In this document: positions 1-11,764 of the stretch, piece by piece
How the letters are laid out: each line of letters starts with the position of its first letter
Position numbering within the stretch: position 1 is the stretch's first letter
Assembly: GCA_905250025.1 (NCBI GenBank)
Contig: CAJNOJ010000064.1
Coordinates: 248,001 to 312,000, forward strand
DNA length: 64,000 nucleotides
From: Adineta ricciae
Lineage: Eukaryota; Rotifera; Eurotatoria; Adinetida; Adinetidae
Reading direction: 5' to 3'
Notes under the pieces: model-generated
What the model was told of the DNA's origin: nothing
The model's input: the letters and a program-made list of their open reading frames with translations, nothing else
Database searches by the model: none
Program-made: the position numbers and the translations under genes

Positions 1-21
1 TTCTAGATAGACTAGCGAAAC

Positions 22-849
22 ATGTTGACCTACGAAAGTATCACGATTGGTCAACGTGTGGAGGTTTTACACGACAATCAAATCTTGTTTGGAAAAGTTC
101 TTTACAAAGGACCAGTTGTTAATCGACGCGGATTATGGATTGGTGTTGATTTGACTACTCCGCATGGAGATAATGATGGTACACTGAAAGGTCGAGTTTA
201 TTTTCGAGCGCCAATGAACTATGGTCTCTTCACGACGATTGATAATGTTCGGCTAGCATCAGATTTTTTACGAAAGTAAGAAGAAAGAGGCTTAAGAACA
301 CATAGACAAGATTTTTTTCTCCAGACCAAGATCAAGATATCGAACAGTGAACAAAACGAGTGTCGTTGAAGAAGAATTATTTGGTAATACAGGTAAAACA
401 GCAAGATTCTATCAGTAATTCATATGAACGCCCTTATATTACCTAGATCCATTAACCTTACCACCTCCGAGGAGTAATGCAACTATTTCCAACTCGAAAA
501 TGACTTCTTCATTGAAGAATCCTCATGAACGTCCACGAACAGTTGGTCTATACGAAACAGAGAAGCGATATCCACGGTCACAAACATTGATTAACAAGTA
601 CGACGACAAATCGCGCGGTCTAGAAAGTATGATGTCCAGTCGATCGTATACAACGTAAGTCTAATTGTATAATTTCTCGCAACTATAAACACAATTTTCA
701 ATAGAGAACATAGTTTTGCACCAACTCCGTCCATTCCGTGCGTCTTTATGCCGCCATCCGAAGTCGATCGAGCGAAACGAAACGCTTTCTCAGGCATGCC
801 TCTTCCTCGGTACACGGTCGTCCCCGATCAACACGAGTTTCTCGATTGA
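22..849 (+). CDS. CAP-Gly domain protein, four exons
   Basis: A CAP-Gly module, which binds C-terminal tails of tubulin or EB proteins, fills the first exon (about residues 22-75): the glycine-rich stretch with GLWIGVDL, GDNDG (usual form GKNDG) and YGLF is diagnostic. Exons read as 22-275, 325-392, 447-654 and 705-849, joined by 49-54 bp GT-AG introns that keep frame. The rest is basic and Ser/Pro-rich without another domain I recognise; it ends in PRYTVVPDQHEFLD. A microtubule-associated role follows from the family. Which CAP-Gly subfamily it belongs to is not clear. It converges with the next gene on the minus strand, about 120 bp away. Confidence 0.8.
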
Positions 850-967
850 ATGAATGATATTTTTTCCCGTTAAACTCAATGTATATTTATTTTTTATACT
901 TCACAATTTTTTGTGTTCATCTTTTATTAACTGGACAAATATAAATATATCTATATGATGATTCTCC

Positions 968-2842
968 TCATATTGCTCGGCAAATTCCAAGATGTGCGTA
1001 TGTATGGTAATGACTTCTCGGTATGATCCCGAAATGATCTGTGATGTTCATTCGAACAGCTGCATAATAAACAGACAGTTGTCCACGATATGCAAAGTAA
1101 TTGATTTCATTATGCCAACCGCATAGATAACGAAAATTACACGGATGGTTGTTTCGATACATAAACATTGCAATATCATACATTCGAAGATTCATTGCAT
1201 CCGAACGTGAATAGAATCCATCACGTTGATATTCGGCTTCTTGACGTTTTATATCCGATACTGTTTGATTGAAACGAAGTGAAACTGAACCTTCTCGATC
1301 GCGAATACGTTCGATTGTATATCTAACTTCGATGGCAGACGTTCGATCACGTTCACTATGACGAGCAGACAAAATCGATACCCCGCTTTTACGTAAGATA
1401 TCGGCGATGTTTATTAAATGTGCTTTGCCATCCATCCAAACGATCCATTTCGCTAATGGAAACATCCGTTGACCAAGAGTTTTCAATGTTTCGACTGTTT
1501 TGGCGGGGGACGCAAACAATGCCGCCTTTTCACCGACATTAACCAAATCCCAACGAGCGGTTGTATAGTGCGGGGTGTGATATTTCAATGCTTTATACGT
1601 TTGTGCATCAACGATTGCAACATAACAGAAAGATGACGGACTTTTACCCTCTAGTCTCGGTAGAGGATCGTAACATCTGATAATCGAAGTGAAAACTATT
1701 GTTTCACACGTGTGGTTTCTGGCGTAACGTTTTCGAACGATGTCAAAGATCGACGGTATTGTAAAGGCGCACTTGATCGATTCGTAATTCGCTTGTACGT
1801 ACAACTTTTCACGATCTTCGAAAGAATAAATATCACTAAATGCACAATCGAATTCATTTAGAGAACACCGGTCAATGTTATCAGTTGACATTCGGTTCGG
1901 ACGCGTCTCAGACTGCAATTGAGCGAATGTACCGCGCGTAAAACATTGCCGATTATCGACTAAATATTCTATAAACGAACGACGACCGTGCAAATAGTAA
2001 AAATCATCTTCATAAGTCAAATTTGATGAACGAGGTGGAATCGACATGTTTAAAACACGTTCAGCTACATCAGATCGGTCCCACCAGACAGCATCTTTGA
2101 TAAACCGATGGGAATCATATTCGATTATACTTGCTAGTAATGAATCCGCAATGTTAAATTTGAACAAAGATATAAAATCTAGTAAAGATGCTTCACATTG
2201 GACTAAATCTGCATGAACTAATTCTTCTGAATCGATGATTTTCCATCGAATGGAGGCTTTATTGATGAAATGCTTTGAAATGTATTTATTGATATCTGCT
2301 GTTTTCCGTATTTTTGCTTCAATAAGTGAAATGTTTAGAGTAGAGCTCGGTTTACGACTGTCTAATTCGTGAAAGACGACAGTAGCTGCTACCGATTTTC
2401 TTTTGAAATAAATGTGAGTTTTATTATCTCTGATTATCCGATCAACGGCCTGTTTACATCTCGATTGATTCTTCAGATCAGCGGTAAGCGAAACGATATA
2501 AATCTGAATCAATGATTGATTTGTAGAATTGAAAGTAAAGGAATCTTGTTTCCTAATACAAAAATGATCGTCGAATTGTGTTATTCTAATATTCCCTAGT
2601 TTTCTGGTTAAGATCCATTGGATGTATTTCATCAGACCTGTTCCATCATAAGTCCAGATAATTGCGTTTATCGATGCTTGATGTGAATGTGTCGTGCGTA
2701 AACTTGCAATATCTTCTTCGAAGAAATCGATCGAGAACGATCGGAAATTCACATATACAATCAGAATAATGTATACGAGGGAGAATGCAGTACAAATGCA
2801 TACGCGGCGGCAGGACATAAGTTCATGCATCACCTGAAACAT
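968..2842 (-). CDS. Type II membrane protein with DUF616/TOD1-MUCI70 glycosyltransferase-like domain
   Basis: Single-exon protein of up to 624 residues. A hydrophobic segment at about residues 13-33 follows a short cytoplasmic tail with CRR, the layout of a Golgi type II enzyme. The C-terminal third has features of the TOD1/MUCI70 (DUF616) glycosyltransferase-like family: TSIIRCYDPLP, CYVAIVDA, a RMFPLAKWIVWMDGK block, and a later region with paired Asn/His residues. The middle part is not recognised. Donor and acceptor sugars are unknown. The first ATG lies inside a splice-acceptor-like run (ATGTTTCAG followed by GTGATG), so translation may start at residue 5 (about 2830) after cis- or trans-splicing. 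Confidence 0.65.
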   Translation of the reverse strand: MFQVMHELMSCRRVCICTAFSLVYIILIVYVNFRSFSIDFFEEDIASLRTTHSHQASINAIIWTYDGTGLMKYIQWILTRKLGNIRITQFDDHFCIRKQDSFTFNSTNQSLIQIYIVSLTADLKNQSRCKQAVDRIIRDNKTHIYFKRKSVAATVVFHELDSRKPSSTLNISLIEAKIRKTADINKYISKHFINKASIRWKIIDSEELVHADLVQCEASLLDFISLFKFNIADSLLASIIEYDSHRFIKDAVWWDRSDVAERVLNMSIPPRSSNLTYEDDFYYLHGRRSFIEYLVDNRQCFTRGTFAQLQSETRPNRMSTDNIDRCSLNEFDCAFSDIYSFEDREKLYVQANYESIKCAFTIPSIFDIVRKRYARNHTCETIVFTSIIRCYDPLPRLEGKSPSSFCYVAIVDAQTYKALKYHTPHYTTARWDLVNVGEKAALFASPAKTVETLKTLGQRMFPLAKWIVWMDGKAHLINIADILRKSGVSILSARHSERDRTSAIEVRYTIERIRDREGSVSLRFNQTVSDIKRQEAEYQRDGFYSRSDAMNLRMYDIAMFMYRNNHPCNFRYLCGWHNEINYFAYRGQLSVYYAAVRMNITDHFGIIPRSHYHTYAHLGICRAI

Positions 2843-3938
2843 GGAAATGATTTAGATCGACAAAATGAAATTGTTTTAAATGTGATAATATCATACATCA
2901 ACGAAAAGGAGAGAAATTTTCCGGGGTTCTTTTTTCTGCATGCTCATCCAAGATGCCAGCTAAAGTGTCCAGCAATCTCTTCCACTTCATGTATCCGTTT
3001 TCCCGTTCGCAATGTCAGCGGCAAGAGAGAAGACTCACAGTGCTCCAGAAAAAAGTCACACGTTGCGCTTCTACTGTATATGAAACAAAATACACACCTA
3101 TGTTCATTCCGCGAGTAGTTTGACACTTCATTCGAACTATCATAAATTACTATCATGCCAAGAATCTCACTCCGCTACACACACGGCAAAGGTGCTAAAA
3201 TAATTCTTACAGAGCTCGTGAACTGATAGTATATATAAACTATGAGAAAATAAAATCTTCTTTTCACCAGCGATTTTCCTTTGGTAGTGCACTATGTCAC
3301 AGTCCAGATCGCTATTGTTGGGAAGTCAATAGTTACGAAAAAAATTCAGCGACCATAGTCACAATTCATCATTCTTTTACTCACGTTGAAAGATACCGAC
3401 ATTCTGTCAAAATTGTTGGCAAATTTCTTTTTTTTTCTCTACAACGCTTTGCCGTTGTAAGAAATCAATTCACTTGGTCGGTGCCGAAAAGAGAAAAAAA
3501 AGAGTAATCACTGCCGTCGTCATTGGATTACATGGAGAATAGGTTTTACTTAGTAAGTAAATAAAGAAAAGAAAAACATGAAATGATGGGCAATTTACAA
3601 CAGTGAAGAATACGCTCTCTGTAGATGCCTGAAGAATGTGACTGATGTTGTTTAAAAAAGCTGAGAGAGTTTGTATCAAGTCCACCGAATAATCCGAGTA
3701 TGTGATTTTTGATCGATTAGATACCTTTCTCTTAAGAGTCTATCATCTACTTTGTTCAAATGCAAATAATTGCTTCCAGCCAGCACGAAATACAACTAAT
3801 TAGTTTCTAAATTATATATTCAGACGACAGAAAAAGGTTCATATACTTTGCCATAATCAATTTCATCGAAGTTTTATTTTTAAAAGTTGAAAAGAACGTC
3901 ATGTTTTTTTTAAAACTAAAATCCAAGCCAAGTATTTT
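2843..3938. other. Intergenic stretch, no gene seen
   Basis: About 1.1 kb between the glycosyltransferase-like gene and the secreted pair. Open frames here are short, and none carries a recognisable domain or a convincing splice structure. Confidence 0.5.
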
Positions 3939-4943
3939 CTAGTTACCAATCGCAGGACTTGTAGAACTGGTTGTCGTAATAGTCGCTGTTGTCATGGTTG
4001 AAACAGTCCTCGTACTAGTCATTGTTGAAGCAGCAGCATTCGTGCTGGTCGATGTCGAACTAGTTGTTGTCGGTATTGATGGAGGGTTGACAACAGTGGC
4101 ACTAAGAACTTTTCCTGATGCATCTGTAAGTACATTGACAAGAACCTTATCGGTTTGTGATGAGCCAGCTGGTGGAGGATAACTGTATTGTTTGATTACA
4201 TTGCCGTTGTCTAAAGTTTGTGTAACACCGGTGAATGTCATGTTCTGTTGGTAATCACCAACGACTACTGAGGAAAGAACTTCACCAGCTGTACCCAAAA
4301 CTTGATTAACGATTTTGCCAGCTAGATCGAGATAAAATGTTCGGCGTATATGTATATTCAAAAATGAATTTTGAAGATGTTCACTTACTGCTATCAATAA
4401 TTTGATTAATGAGTTGACCATTTTGTGTTAAACGACCTAGCAAATTATTCACTGTTTGAAAGACACCATCTATAACGGACGTGAGCAGTGGATTCAGATC
4501 GAGTGAAGCCATTGTACGCGTTATAATAGTTGCTACATTATCAAGATAAACTGCCAGTTGAACTTGGGCACGAACACCTAGTCAAACAACGGTTTCCCAT
4601 CTCAATTCCTGCTTTGTTTCGGATCTATTTCCTTACCAGTAATCGTTAAATTCACTTTATCAATCGATACATCCACGCCCGCATTCAACGAAACTAAACC
4701 AGCAACATTAGCTGAAAGACTCACATGTGCTTTGATATCTTCTACAACAATGGAGATCTCTTGAACGCTCAAGTCTGGAACATGAAGCCAAACATCAGGT
4801 GGATTACTTGTATTGAATGGTAAAGCAGTACATGGCGAGTTTCGATTTGTTGGACAGCTTGAATTGTTTGTTTGAGCTAACACGAGGCTCGAAATGTATA
4901 TGAAGTACAGCACAGTGCAAAAAAGATACGTCTTAGAAGACAT
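3939..4943 (-). CDS. Secreted NPPDVWL-family protein with Thr/Ser-rich tail (long copy)
   Basis: Three exons (4637-4943, 4389-4577, 3939-4321) joined in frame by introns of 59 and 67 bp. A signal peptide of about 23 residues (ends in SLVLAQ) leads into a region rich in alternating hydrophobic residues with the block SNPPDVWLHVPDLSVQEI. This continues over the first splice site into a RAQVQLAVYLDNV...LDLNPLL segment. The last exon adds a domain with NMTFTGVTQTL and then a mucin-like Thr/Ser-rich tail. I do not know its function. I recall similar NPPDV...LDLNPLL proteins mainly from fungi, so transfer is possible but untested. It lies in tandem with a shorter paralog immediately upstream on the same strand. 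Confidence 0.7.
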
Positions 4944-5175
4944 GATTAGATCCGTGAATATTTAAAATGTGAATGAGAGTAATTGTCTTCTGTCTATATA
5001 TACGATATTTTGTTGTGAATGATAGTTTTACCTTGAATAATAGAACAATAGAGGCAACTGAGTGTAGATATTTATTGAAGTCGTCATGAATGGATATGAA
5101 TATGAGATAGAAGATTATTTGTTTATTTCTTGTTAAACACAAAAAAGACGAAATACATTAGAACGTTTTGCTCTC

Positions 5176-5698
5176 TCAAAGAAGATTGTCTACTGTATTT
5201 TGAACACCTTTGATCGTTCGTGCAAGGAGAGGATTGAGATCGATTGATTCAAGTGTTCGATTGACAATATCAACGATTTTATCAAATTTTACAGCTAATT
5301 GAACTTGAGCGTGCACACCTAACAAAATCGCAGTTAGAAAACAATGAGTTTCAGTTGTTTGCAATGCATTTACCTGCAATTTTGATCTGCACGGAAGAAA
5401 TGCCCACAGATACACCTGCTGTAAGATTCACCAATGACGCCACACGCGCATCAAGATTTAAACGTGCCTGAATATTATCGACACGTAACTCAATCAATGG
5501 AACATCAACTGTGGCATCGAGCCAAACATCTGGTGGATTGGTGATGTTGAACGGCAATTCTCCGGTACATATGGATGTGCTCCTGGTACAATTATCGGTC
5601 GATGATGTTTGATAATTGGTGTAACCAACAGTTGAGGTATCTTGTTCAGATTGACCAGCAACTGTAATAGCGAATAGTAAGAGAGTTAGCACTAACAT
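5176..5698 (-). CDS. Secreted NPPDVWL-family protein (short copy)
   Basis: Two exons (5374-5698 and 5176-5318) joined by a 55 bp intron placed exactly as in the neighbouring long copy. The signal peptide ends near ITVAGQ. The mature part shares LPFNITNPPDVWL, the alternating-hydrophobic block and GVHAQVQLAVKFDKI...IDLNPLL. It stops at NTVDNLL, where the long copy continues with a further exon and the Thr/Ser tail. The pair is therefore a tandem duplication in which one copy gained or lost its 3' exon. Function unknown; extracellular location is inferred from the signal peptide and absence of a membrane anchor. Confidence 0.7.
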
Positions 5699-6830
5699 GA
5701 TAGGAATATTTGGATTTGATGTTGTCTCGAGTATATATGAAATAAAACTAATGATTTAATCGACCGTAACGTACACTTTTATTCGTTTGCTCTTTTTTAT
5801 CATCGAGAACAATGAGTGTATATGCACGGAGTTGACGATCACGTGTTAATCTCAATCAATTAGGTGAATTCGTTTGATGTATGATACCGTTGGTATCTCT
5901 GAATAGGTATGAACAAGCTTCAAAGAGTAAATTCTCATCTGTCGCGAACTTTAACAGGATGTTCGCACGAATGAAAAAGTGCAGTGTTTAATATACTCAA
6001 TTCCATAATTCTGATACATCATGATTAGAAGATGTGTTTCCTATTTCTTCGATTCAGCAGAGATTTATGCAATTAATATGCACGTAAAATCAATAAATTC
6101 GGTACTGTCTGTCGATAGAGATCGTGTTCAATACAGGAATGTTCTCTCAACGCTAATATATCAGCGTAAAACGTATATCTCATTCATCCGTGTTAACCAG
6201 AATCGATTCATTGATGGCTTTTCTCAATACGAACTAGTGTGGTAAACCATGCCCATAACTGCTAGATACTTCGTTTTTGTCGAATAAAGTCTCTGTACGA
6301 GACATCAGAGAGATAATAGGCTTTGCGGCTGTTGAAAAAGTAGGCAGCTGTACTTAATCTAATAAGCATTCATTGTTATGAATCTTAGAACTGAAGGTTT
6401 CCTTCCGTCTAGGTCATTTTAGGCATATTGCTATTCCCTTCTTTATAACTGTCAATTAGGATGTCTTCGTTTTGTTCCAATATTTAAATATATATCTTCT
6501 TTCTTCTTACATCGACACACATTGTTTTTTTTTGTTTTGACAAATACAGAGAGAAGAAAAGAAAGAAGACAAAGTTAAACTTCATTTACACCACAGTAGA
6601 GAACAGCTACACACAGACAGAAAAAAGAATAAGAGACTCTTTGGTTGTTTTTTTAGTTTCTTTACAAGTAGTATAACATATTTCAACAAACGACAAAAGA
6701 CAAAGAGAAAAGTGAAATATACACAGATACACGGATTTTACGTAGCTGTGACTTTCATACACGGACAGATCAGGACGCTCTAGAAATCAAAACAAAGCCG
6801 ATCAGCGTTCGTTAGCATTGATAACGAAAC
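5699..6830. other. Intergenic stretch, no gene seen
   Basis: About 1.1 kb between the secreted pair and the 3' end of the deacetylase gene. It is AT-rich with short purine and T tracts; a 74-codon open frame at 6021-6245 has no recognisable features. The part near 6500-6830 is likely 3' untranslated sequence of the deacetylase. Confidence 0.5.
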
Positions 6831-8930
6831 TTACTCTGATGTATCCATACCATCTGCTGGTGCAGATTCATCCGCTGTTGTTCCTGCTGGTTCGCCTTCA
6901 CCTACAACCGTTACCGTCTTGATTGTTTCTTCAGTTGTTGTTCTTATGATCGTTTCAGATCCTGATGGAGCAACTTCATTAGACGAGCCGTTTTCAGTTG
7001 TTGCCTCACCACCTGTGGATGGCACGACAACAGTTGATTCGGTGACTTTGGTCACTTGTGTAACAGTTGTACCATTGACGGCATCTGAACTGGCTTTACG
7101 TTTGTTAGAATTTTGTTTGTAATCAGCTTGATCACGACGATTGTCACCATCTTCGTCTTCAGAATCTGATAATTCACGCTCATCAGCAACACGACGATCG
7201 CTTTGTAGTTGTGAGATACGCTAAAATAGATCGACGCTGTCAATAATTCACTAAATACTCAAACTGTATCATACTTTATCGGGATCATTGTCTTTATCTT
7301 CATCGACAACTCGATCAACATCCATTGCATCATCCGGAATAGCTAGAGTAAATTCCGAAATAGGATATGAAATTCCAATGGATGGAAACACTTACGTTGC
7401 ATTTGAACACCTGGCACATGCGGCAACATTCGAAGATTGTCGAAAAGTTTAACTCTACGAAAAGAGGAATGTCAGATTGGATATTTCATTAATCTCATTA
7501 ACACTCTACTTGATTTTATCTAAATAATCCGAACTATTTTGATTTGGCATGTTCGATGGACTTATGTGTAGTTTAAAATCAGGACCATAATATTCGAAAT
7601 AATCATTATAAGGCAATTCTAAAAGTAAACATTCAGCTGCTTGATAGAAACTAATTGAAACCTACCATTTGGAATTTCTTGATTAAGTGCAATAGCTGTT
7701 TCATACGTCCAAGCACGAGCAACATTACGAATTGTATAACCACCCCCGCCAACGAGTAACAATGGTAGATTGTAACCTTTCATGAATTCGACACATTTAC
7801 CATGGCCTATGAAAAGAGAATCATGATGGGATAATGATCGACTTTGTTTCCCGCAATTACCTTTCAGTGTTAAATTAAAACAACCAAGACGATCACCTGT
7901 AAGTGAATCAGCGCCACATTGAAGTACAACAGCATTGGGTTGGTACGATTCCATGACTTTCGTGATAACTGGTTTGAATATTGTTTCGTACGAATCATCA
8001 TCAATACCATCACGTAGTGGAAAGTTAACGGCATAATATTTACCACGGCCCGCTCCGATATCCTGCGAGAGAGACAGTGAAATCAGTGATCATGAAATGA
8101 TCGGCTCAACGGCTTACTCGTAGATCGCCAGTGCCTGGAAAATATTCTCCAAATTTATGGAATGAAACCGTCATGACTCGGTCGGTAGTGTAAAAGGCTT
8201 CTTCCACTCCATCACCATGATGAATATCGATATCGATATAGAGTACACGTTGATGGTATCTACAAGAGTAGATTTGAGATTAGTTAATTTTTGTTTCTTC
8301 TTGAAACTTACTTGAGTAGTTCGAGAATAGATAAAACAATATCATTGATGTAACAAAATCCGGACGCTTCGGACTTCTTGGCATGATGAAGACCACCTGC
8401 CCAATTGATGGCAATATCGGTTAACTTGCGATTGAGTTTTACCGCACCAGCTAACGATCCACCAGCTGATATTTGACAAAATTCATAGAGACCTTCGAAG
8501 ACAGGACAATCTTCTCCCACGTTGAACCGTTGCATTTGCTTGTTGAAATCAAGAATATTGTCCGGTCGAATATTTTGAATAAATTTCACATATTCATCGC
8601 TATGAAAGCGAGTCATTTCGTCCGATATGGCTTTGTGTGGACGCTAAACAGCCACAGAATAGAATCGTTGGAGAAAATTCCCAAATGAACTATCAACTTA
8701 CATAAACTTCCATTTTACGGTAAAGTCCATAGTTGAGAATTAAGTTATGTGTCATGCGTATACGATGTGGTTTCATCGGATGGCCTTGTCTGTTCGTAGA
8801 AAAGAAGATACAATTTGTTTTGTGAGAAAGAACTTCCTTACCCGTAATAGTAATTACCAACATCGAAATCATAGTAATAAGAGACCTTTTTACGGCTATG
8901 AGGACCGATTGTTCCTGGTGTTGTGGTCAT
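6831..8930 (-). CDS. HDAC1: Class I histone deacetylase (HDAC1/2 type)
   Basis: Zn-dependent lysine deacetylase of the nuclear co-repressor complexes (Sin3, NuRD, CoREST). About ten exons with roughly 50 bp introns; exon 1 8842-8930, exon 2 8702-8789, exon 3 about 8312-8643. The family order is intact: [57 protein letters not shown] (metal-binding Asp/His), [35 protein letters not shown], and [21 protein letters not shown]. The tail after the catalytic domain has [20 protein letters not shown], as in HDAC1/2, but then runs into a Thr/Glu-rich sequence ending GMDTSE. An acceptor-like site lies 10 nt upstream of the ATG. It is head-to-head with the CAMLG-like gene, about 400 bp apart. Confidence 0.93.
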
Positions 8931-9337
8931 TTTCTTAGATCTGAATAGAAGAAATGTTGGTTGTTAGATAAAATATTGATCGATGAGAATAACAAAGGAA
9001 GAGAACTGAGAATGACTGACCACCTAAAGAGTGGACGACTAGAATAATGAATAAACAAATATCAATTGCTTCATATTCATTGGTGGAAAGAGAAGAAAGG
9101 AATATATATATAAGTGAAGCTGATCGACGCAAAAAACTCAAACTTACCATTGGATTTTCTCAAAATTATTTTCTAGTATTTTAATTATGACAGCTATATT
9201 TTATACAGAGACATCTATTGAGAAATTCTCATTGAAAAAATGAACGGACCAATCTGATCGTTCTCCGTTGTACATACATAGATACATGAATGAGAAATGA
9301 TGATTTTCTTACGCAAGTTTCTTAATTTATATTTCAG

Positions 9338-9988
9338 ATGTCGACTGCCGAAGAACGTCGTCAGCGAATTCTTGCAAATTCCCAAGCACGTCTCGCTAAG
9401 CTTCGAGATGTGACTCTAAACGAAGATGCTGCAAAAATACAACCAATGGCGCCTGTTTCTGAAGAAGCACCAGTTGAACTTCTACAACGAACTGATGAAA
9501 TCTTACGATCTACTCCTCCTCTACAAACGACGGCCAGCAAACAACAATCATCATCATCATCAATATTTTCAACAATTGCATCGGCAACAAACATGATGAA
9601 TACATTCACATCATCGTCGCAAACCAAACCTACACCTGAGATTACCAAAGACACCATTCTCGTTGATAAACAGCATCTTCTCGTGCTAGTCTTGGGAATT
9701 CTCGTCAATCTTCTATATTCGTTCTATATATCATCTCAATCGAACTTTTTCTTTTTGGTTTACTTTACGGCTTGTACATGCATTTTGACGTCTCGTTATT
9801 ATATGATGGATATGAAACATCGAACAAATGTATTGATCACAACAGCAATGATGTCAGGTTTTAAACCTGAATTAATGAAGAAAGTGGTTTTGATTTATAC
9901 ACTTGTATGCGATGCTTGGGTTATATTTGCCTTTTATTTCGTCTCTTTTTCTTTAACACATGTGATATGCTCACTGTTGAAAAACTAA
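9338..9988 (+). CDS. CAMLG: CAMLG/GET2-like receptor for tail-anchored protein insertion
   Basis: 216 residues in a single coding exon. The N-terminus carries the basic motif RRQRILANSQARLAKL (residues 7-22), the site by which GET2/CAML proteins hold the ATPase GET3/TRC40. A disordered Ser/Gln/Thr-rich linker follows. The C-terminal half has three hydrophobic segments (about 116-134, 139-158 and 183-212), as expected for an ER receptor that inserts tail-anchored proteins together with GET1/WRB. Sequence similarity in this family is low outside the motif, so the call rests on motif plus topology. The ATG directly abuts a strong 3' splice acceptor (TATATTTCAG), so the mRNA 5' end is probably spliced on. 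Confidence 0.72.
   Translation: MSTAEERRQRILANSQARLAKLRDVTLNEDAAKIQPMAPVSEEAPVELLQRTDEILRSTPPLQTTASKQQSSSSSIFSTIASATNMMNTFTSSSQTKPTPEITKDTILVDKQHLLVLVLGILVNLLYSFYISSQSNFFFLVYFTACTCILTSRYYMMDMKHRTNVLITTAMMSGFKPELMKKVVLIYTLVCDAWVIFAFYFVSFSLTHVICSLLKN
9338..9988. promoter_or_regulatory. Splice acceptor abutting the CAMLG start codon (5' boundary of this span)
   Basis: The bases just before 9338 read as a pyrimidine-rich tract ending in CAG with the ATG immediately after it. No paired upstream coding exon was found, so this is a candidate trans-splice acceptor or the end of a 5' UTR intron. The span is that of the gene it governs. Confidence 0.35.
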
Positions 9989-10175
9989 TAAACTGCGTTC
10001 AATGATCGCCGGTAAATTTCTAAACACTTCCCAATCGATAGGGATGATCATCCACTAAATCCATGAAAACAAACTGCCTGCTTTCAATTTTGTACAACAA
10101 TATATTATTGTTGTTAGACAATTTATTTCTTTTATAATAAGACAATAAGAATCTCGACGTGAATGTACGTTATTT

Positions 10176-10268
10176 TTTCAGCTATTCCTACAATTACTGT
10201 ATCAAACACAGTTGCAGCTGCTGTATAAAAAGCAACAACAGCGGGGGCCCAATCAGCTTGAGCGGGAA
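10176..10268 (-). pseudogene. Decayed fragment of the small Cys-rich secreted protein family
   Basis: Read on the minus strand, this stretch gives QADWAPAVVAFYTAAATVF followed by DTVIVG. It aligns without gaps to QAGCASVVVACYSAAGAVF and GTVTGG of the gene at 11161-11412; about 14 of 27 residues are identical. Two cysteine codons have become Trp and Phe, a stop lies upstream in place of a signal peptide, and similarity ends after about 27 residues. I read it as a relic of a tandem duplicate on the same strand. A diverged, shortened functional exon is less likely. Confidence 0.5.
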
Positions 10269-10269
10269 A

Positions 10270-11160
10270 AATGAGTTCTTTTTTTTATACATTCTTTATC
10301 AAATGAGCAATTCTCTTCGATATTACTATGACGAAACACGTGGAACAATTGAATTGAACAGCAAATATCGAAGTGAAATTTTTAAATAAATCAACTTCCT
10401 CTTTTGGCAGAAATAGAAAAAACTATGGTCTCTGTTTTCAGATGTTATCGCTGTGCTTGGACAGATTGAGTGACTGTGGCTAAAAAGCAATGTTGCTTTG
10501 CCGTCTTGTATTTATTTATGATTTACTTCGTCGTTGTCTACTATTTTGGACAAAAGCGAGAAGGAGAAATTTTATCAGAAGTTGTTAAAATAGTGAGATA
10601 GGAAGAATTTTGAAAGAAGCTCGTCTCTGACAACTGAAACAAAATGAATTCTTTCGAGTAGCTTTAAGTACATGAAAGGCTAAAACGTAGTAGTCAGCGT
10701 CAGGACAATAAAAATAATCTTGCAGTGATCAAGTGTTTTATTTTTTCGTGCGTTTTTCTCCAAAGGTGAATCATGCTTACAAATGTGCATTATTTTATTA
10801 ACCAATGAAGATGGGATTATATAGTTTTCTAAAGATTAAAATGAGAGTGACTAAGAAATTATATTGTCTCAGTCAGTTTATTTGAATATACGTCTATCTA
10901 AACGGTATTACATATATTTGTTTTACAAAATAAACAACATTCTCACGAAAGCAAAAGTCATGTCTGTCTATATTGTCAGCAATCTACAATACAAGGATAA
11001 ATAATTACAATGTCTATGAAAACTAAAGTGCAAAAGTAGTGAAGTGTTCTTTTAGAAGTTTTCCGGGAGTTTGAATAAGAAGATTTGGGTTACATTGAAG
11101 CATCTTTTTTCAAAAGATTATTTCTGCATAAGTAGCGTAATGAGAAACATCTAAATACAT
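10270..11160. other. Intergenic stretch, no gene seen
   Basis: About 0.9 kb between the decayed fragment and the intact Cys-rich gene. No open frame with recognisable content. The part next to 11160 is likely the 3' untranslated region of the minus-strand gene. Confidence 0.5.
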
Positions 11161-11412
11161 TTATGGTGTTGGTGTCAGAGCTATAGCAGCGCAAACTGCT
11201 GAGCATTTGCCAAATGCAAGATTACAAGCTATTATAGCTGGTGGTGCACCAAGTCCACCAGTCACCGTACCAAATACTGCACCAGCCGCTGAATAGCAAG
11301 CTACAACAACAGATGCGCAACCAGCCTGACACATGCCGTAAGCCAGCGGACCAGCTTTTGTACAGGAGGTCATGAGAAGTAAAAGGAAAACCAATATTGT
11401 AGTATATTTCAT
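11161..11412 (-). CDS. Small secreted Cys-rich alanine/glycine-rich protein
   Basis: 83 residues: a signal peptide of about 20 residues (ends TKAG) and a compact mature part with six cysteines in MCQAGC, ACYSAAG, ACNLAFGKC and VCAA, ending in LTPTP. This matches a widespread but uncharacterised family of tiny secreted proteins in animals and fungi that share the GPLAYG...QAGC...ACYSAAG...FG...AC pattern. The mature part is unusually hydrophobic, so membrane or surface association is possible. Function is unknown. A TTGTTAG acceptor-like site lies 3 nt before the ATG. A decayed relative lies about 0.9 kb further along at 10176-10268. Confidence 0.7.
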   Translation of the reverse strand: MKYTTILVFLLLLMTSCTKAGPLAYGMCQAGCASVVVACYSAAGAVFGTVTGGLGAPPAIIACNLAFGKCSAVCAAIALTPTP

Positions 11413-11764
11413 GTTCTAACAAGATAACTTATCTAAAATAATTTTCTTAGTTTCTTCTTGGAACTTAATTTCAACGCGAAGTAAAAACTCAGGGTGCCTG
11501 TTGTTTTTTTCCCAGTGATGTTGCATCCACAACGCTACTCCCTTGTCGATATATAGTAGAAGCCGAAAGAACATTAAATAAGAAAGAGAACGAAAATGCA
11601 AGTCGTCTGTATGTGACTGCGTAGTTTCATATTGACAAAAAGTCATATTTAAACAAATGCTTGTTTTTTTTTTATTAAAAATCACGTAAAACTCCCGTCG
11701 AATGAATAAAACCAAACAAAACTAGAAATCTTTTCTCATTCCATCGATCGATTACAGTTTTGCT

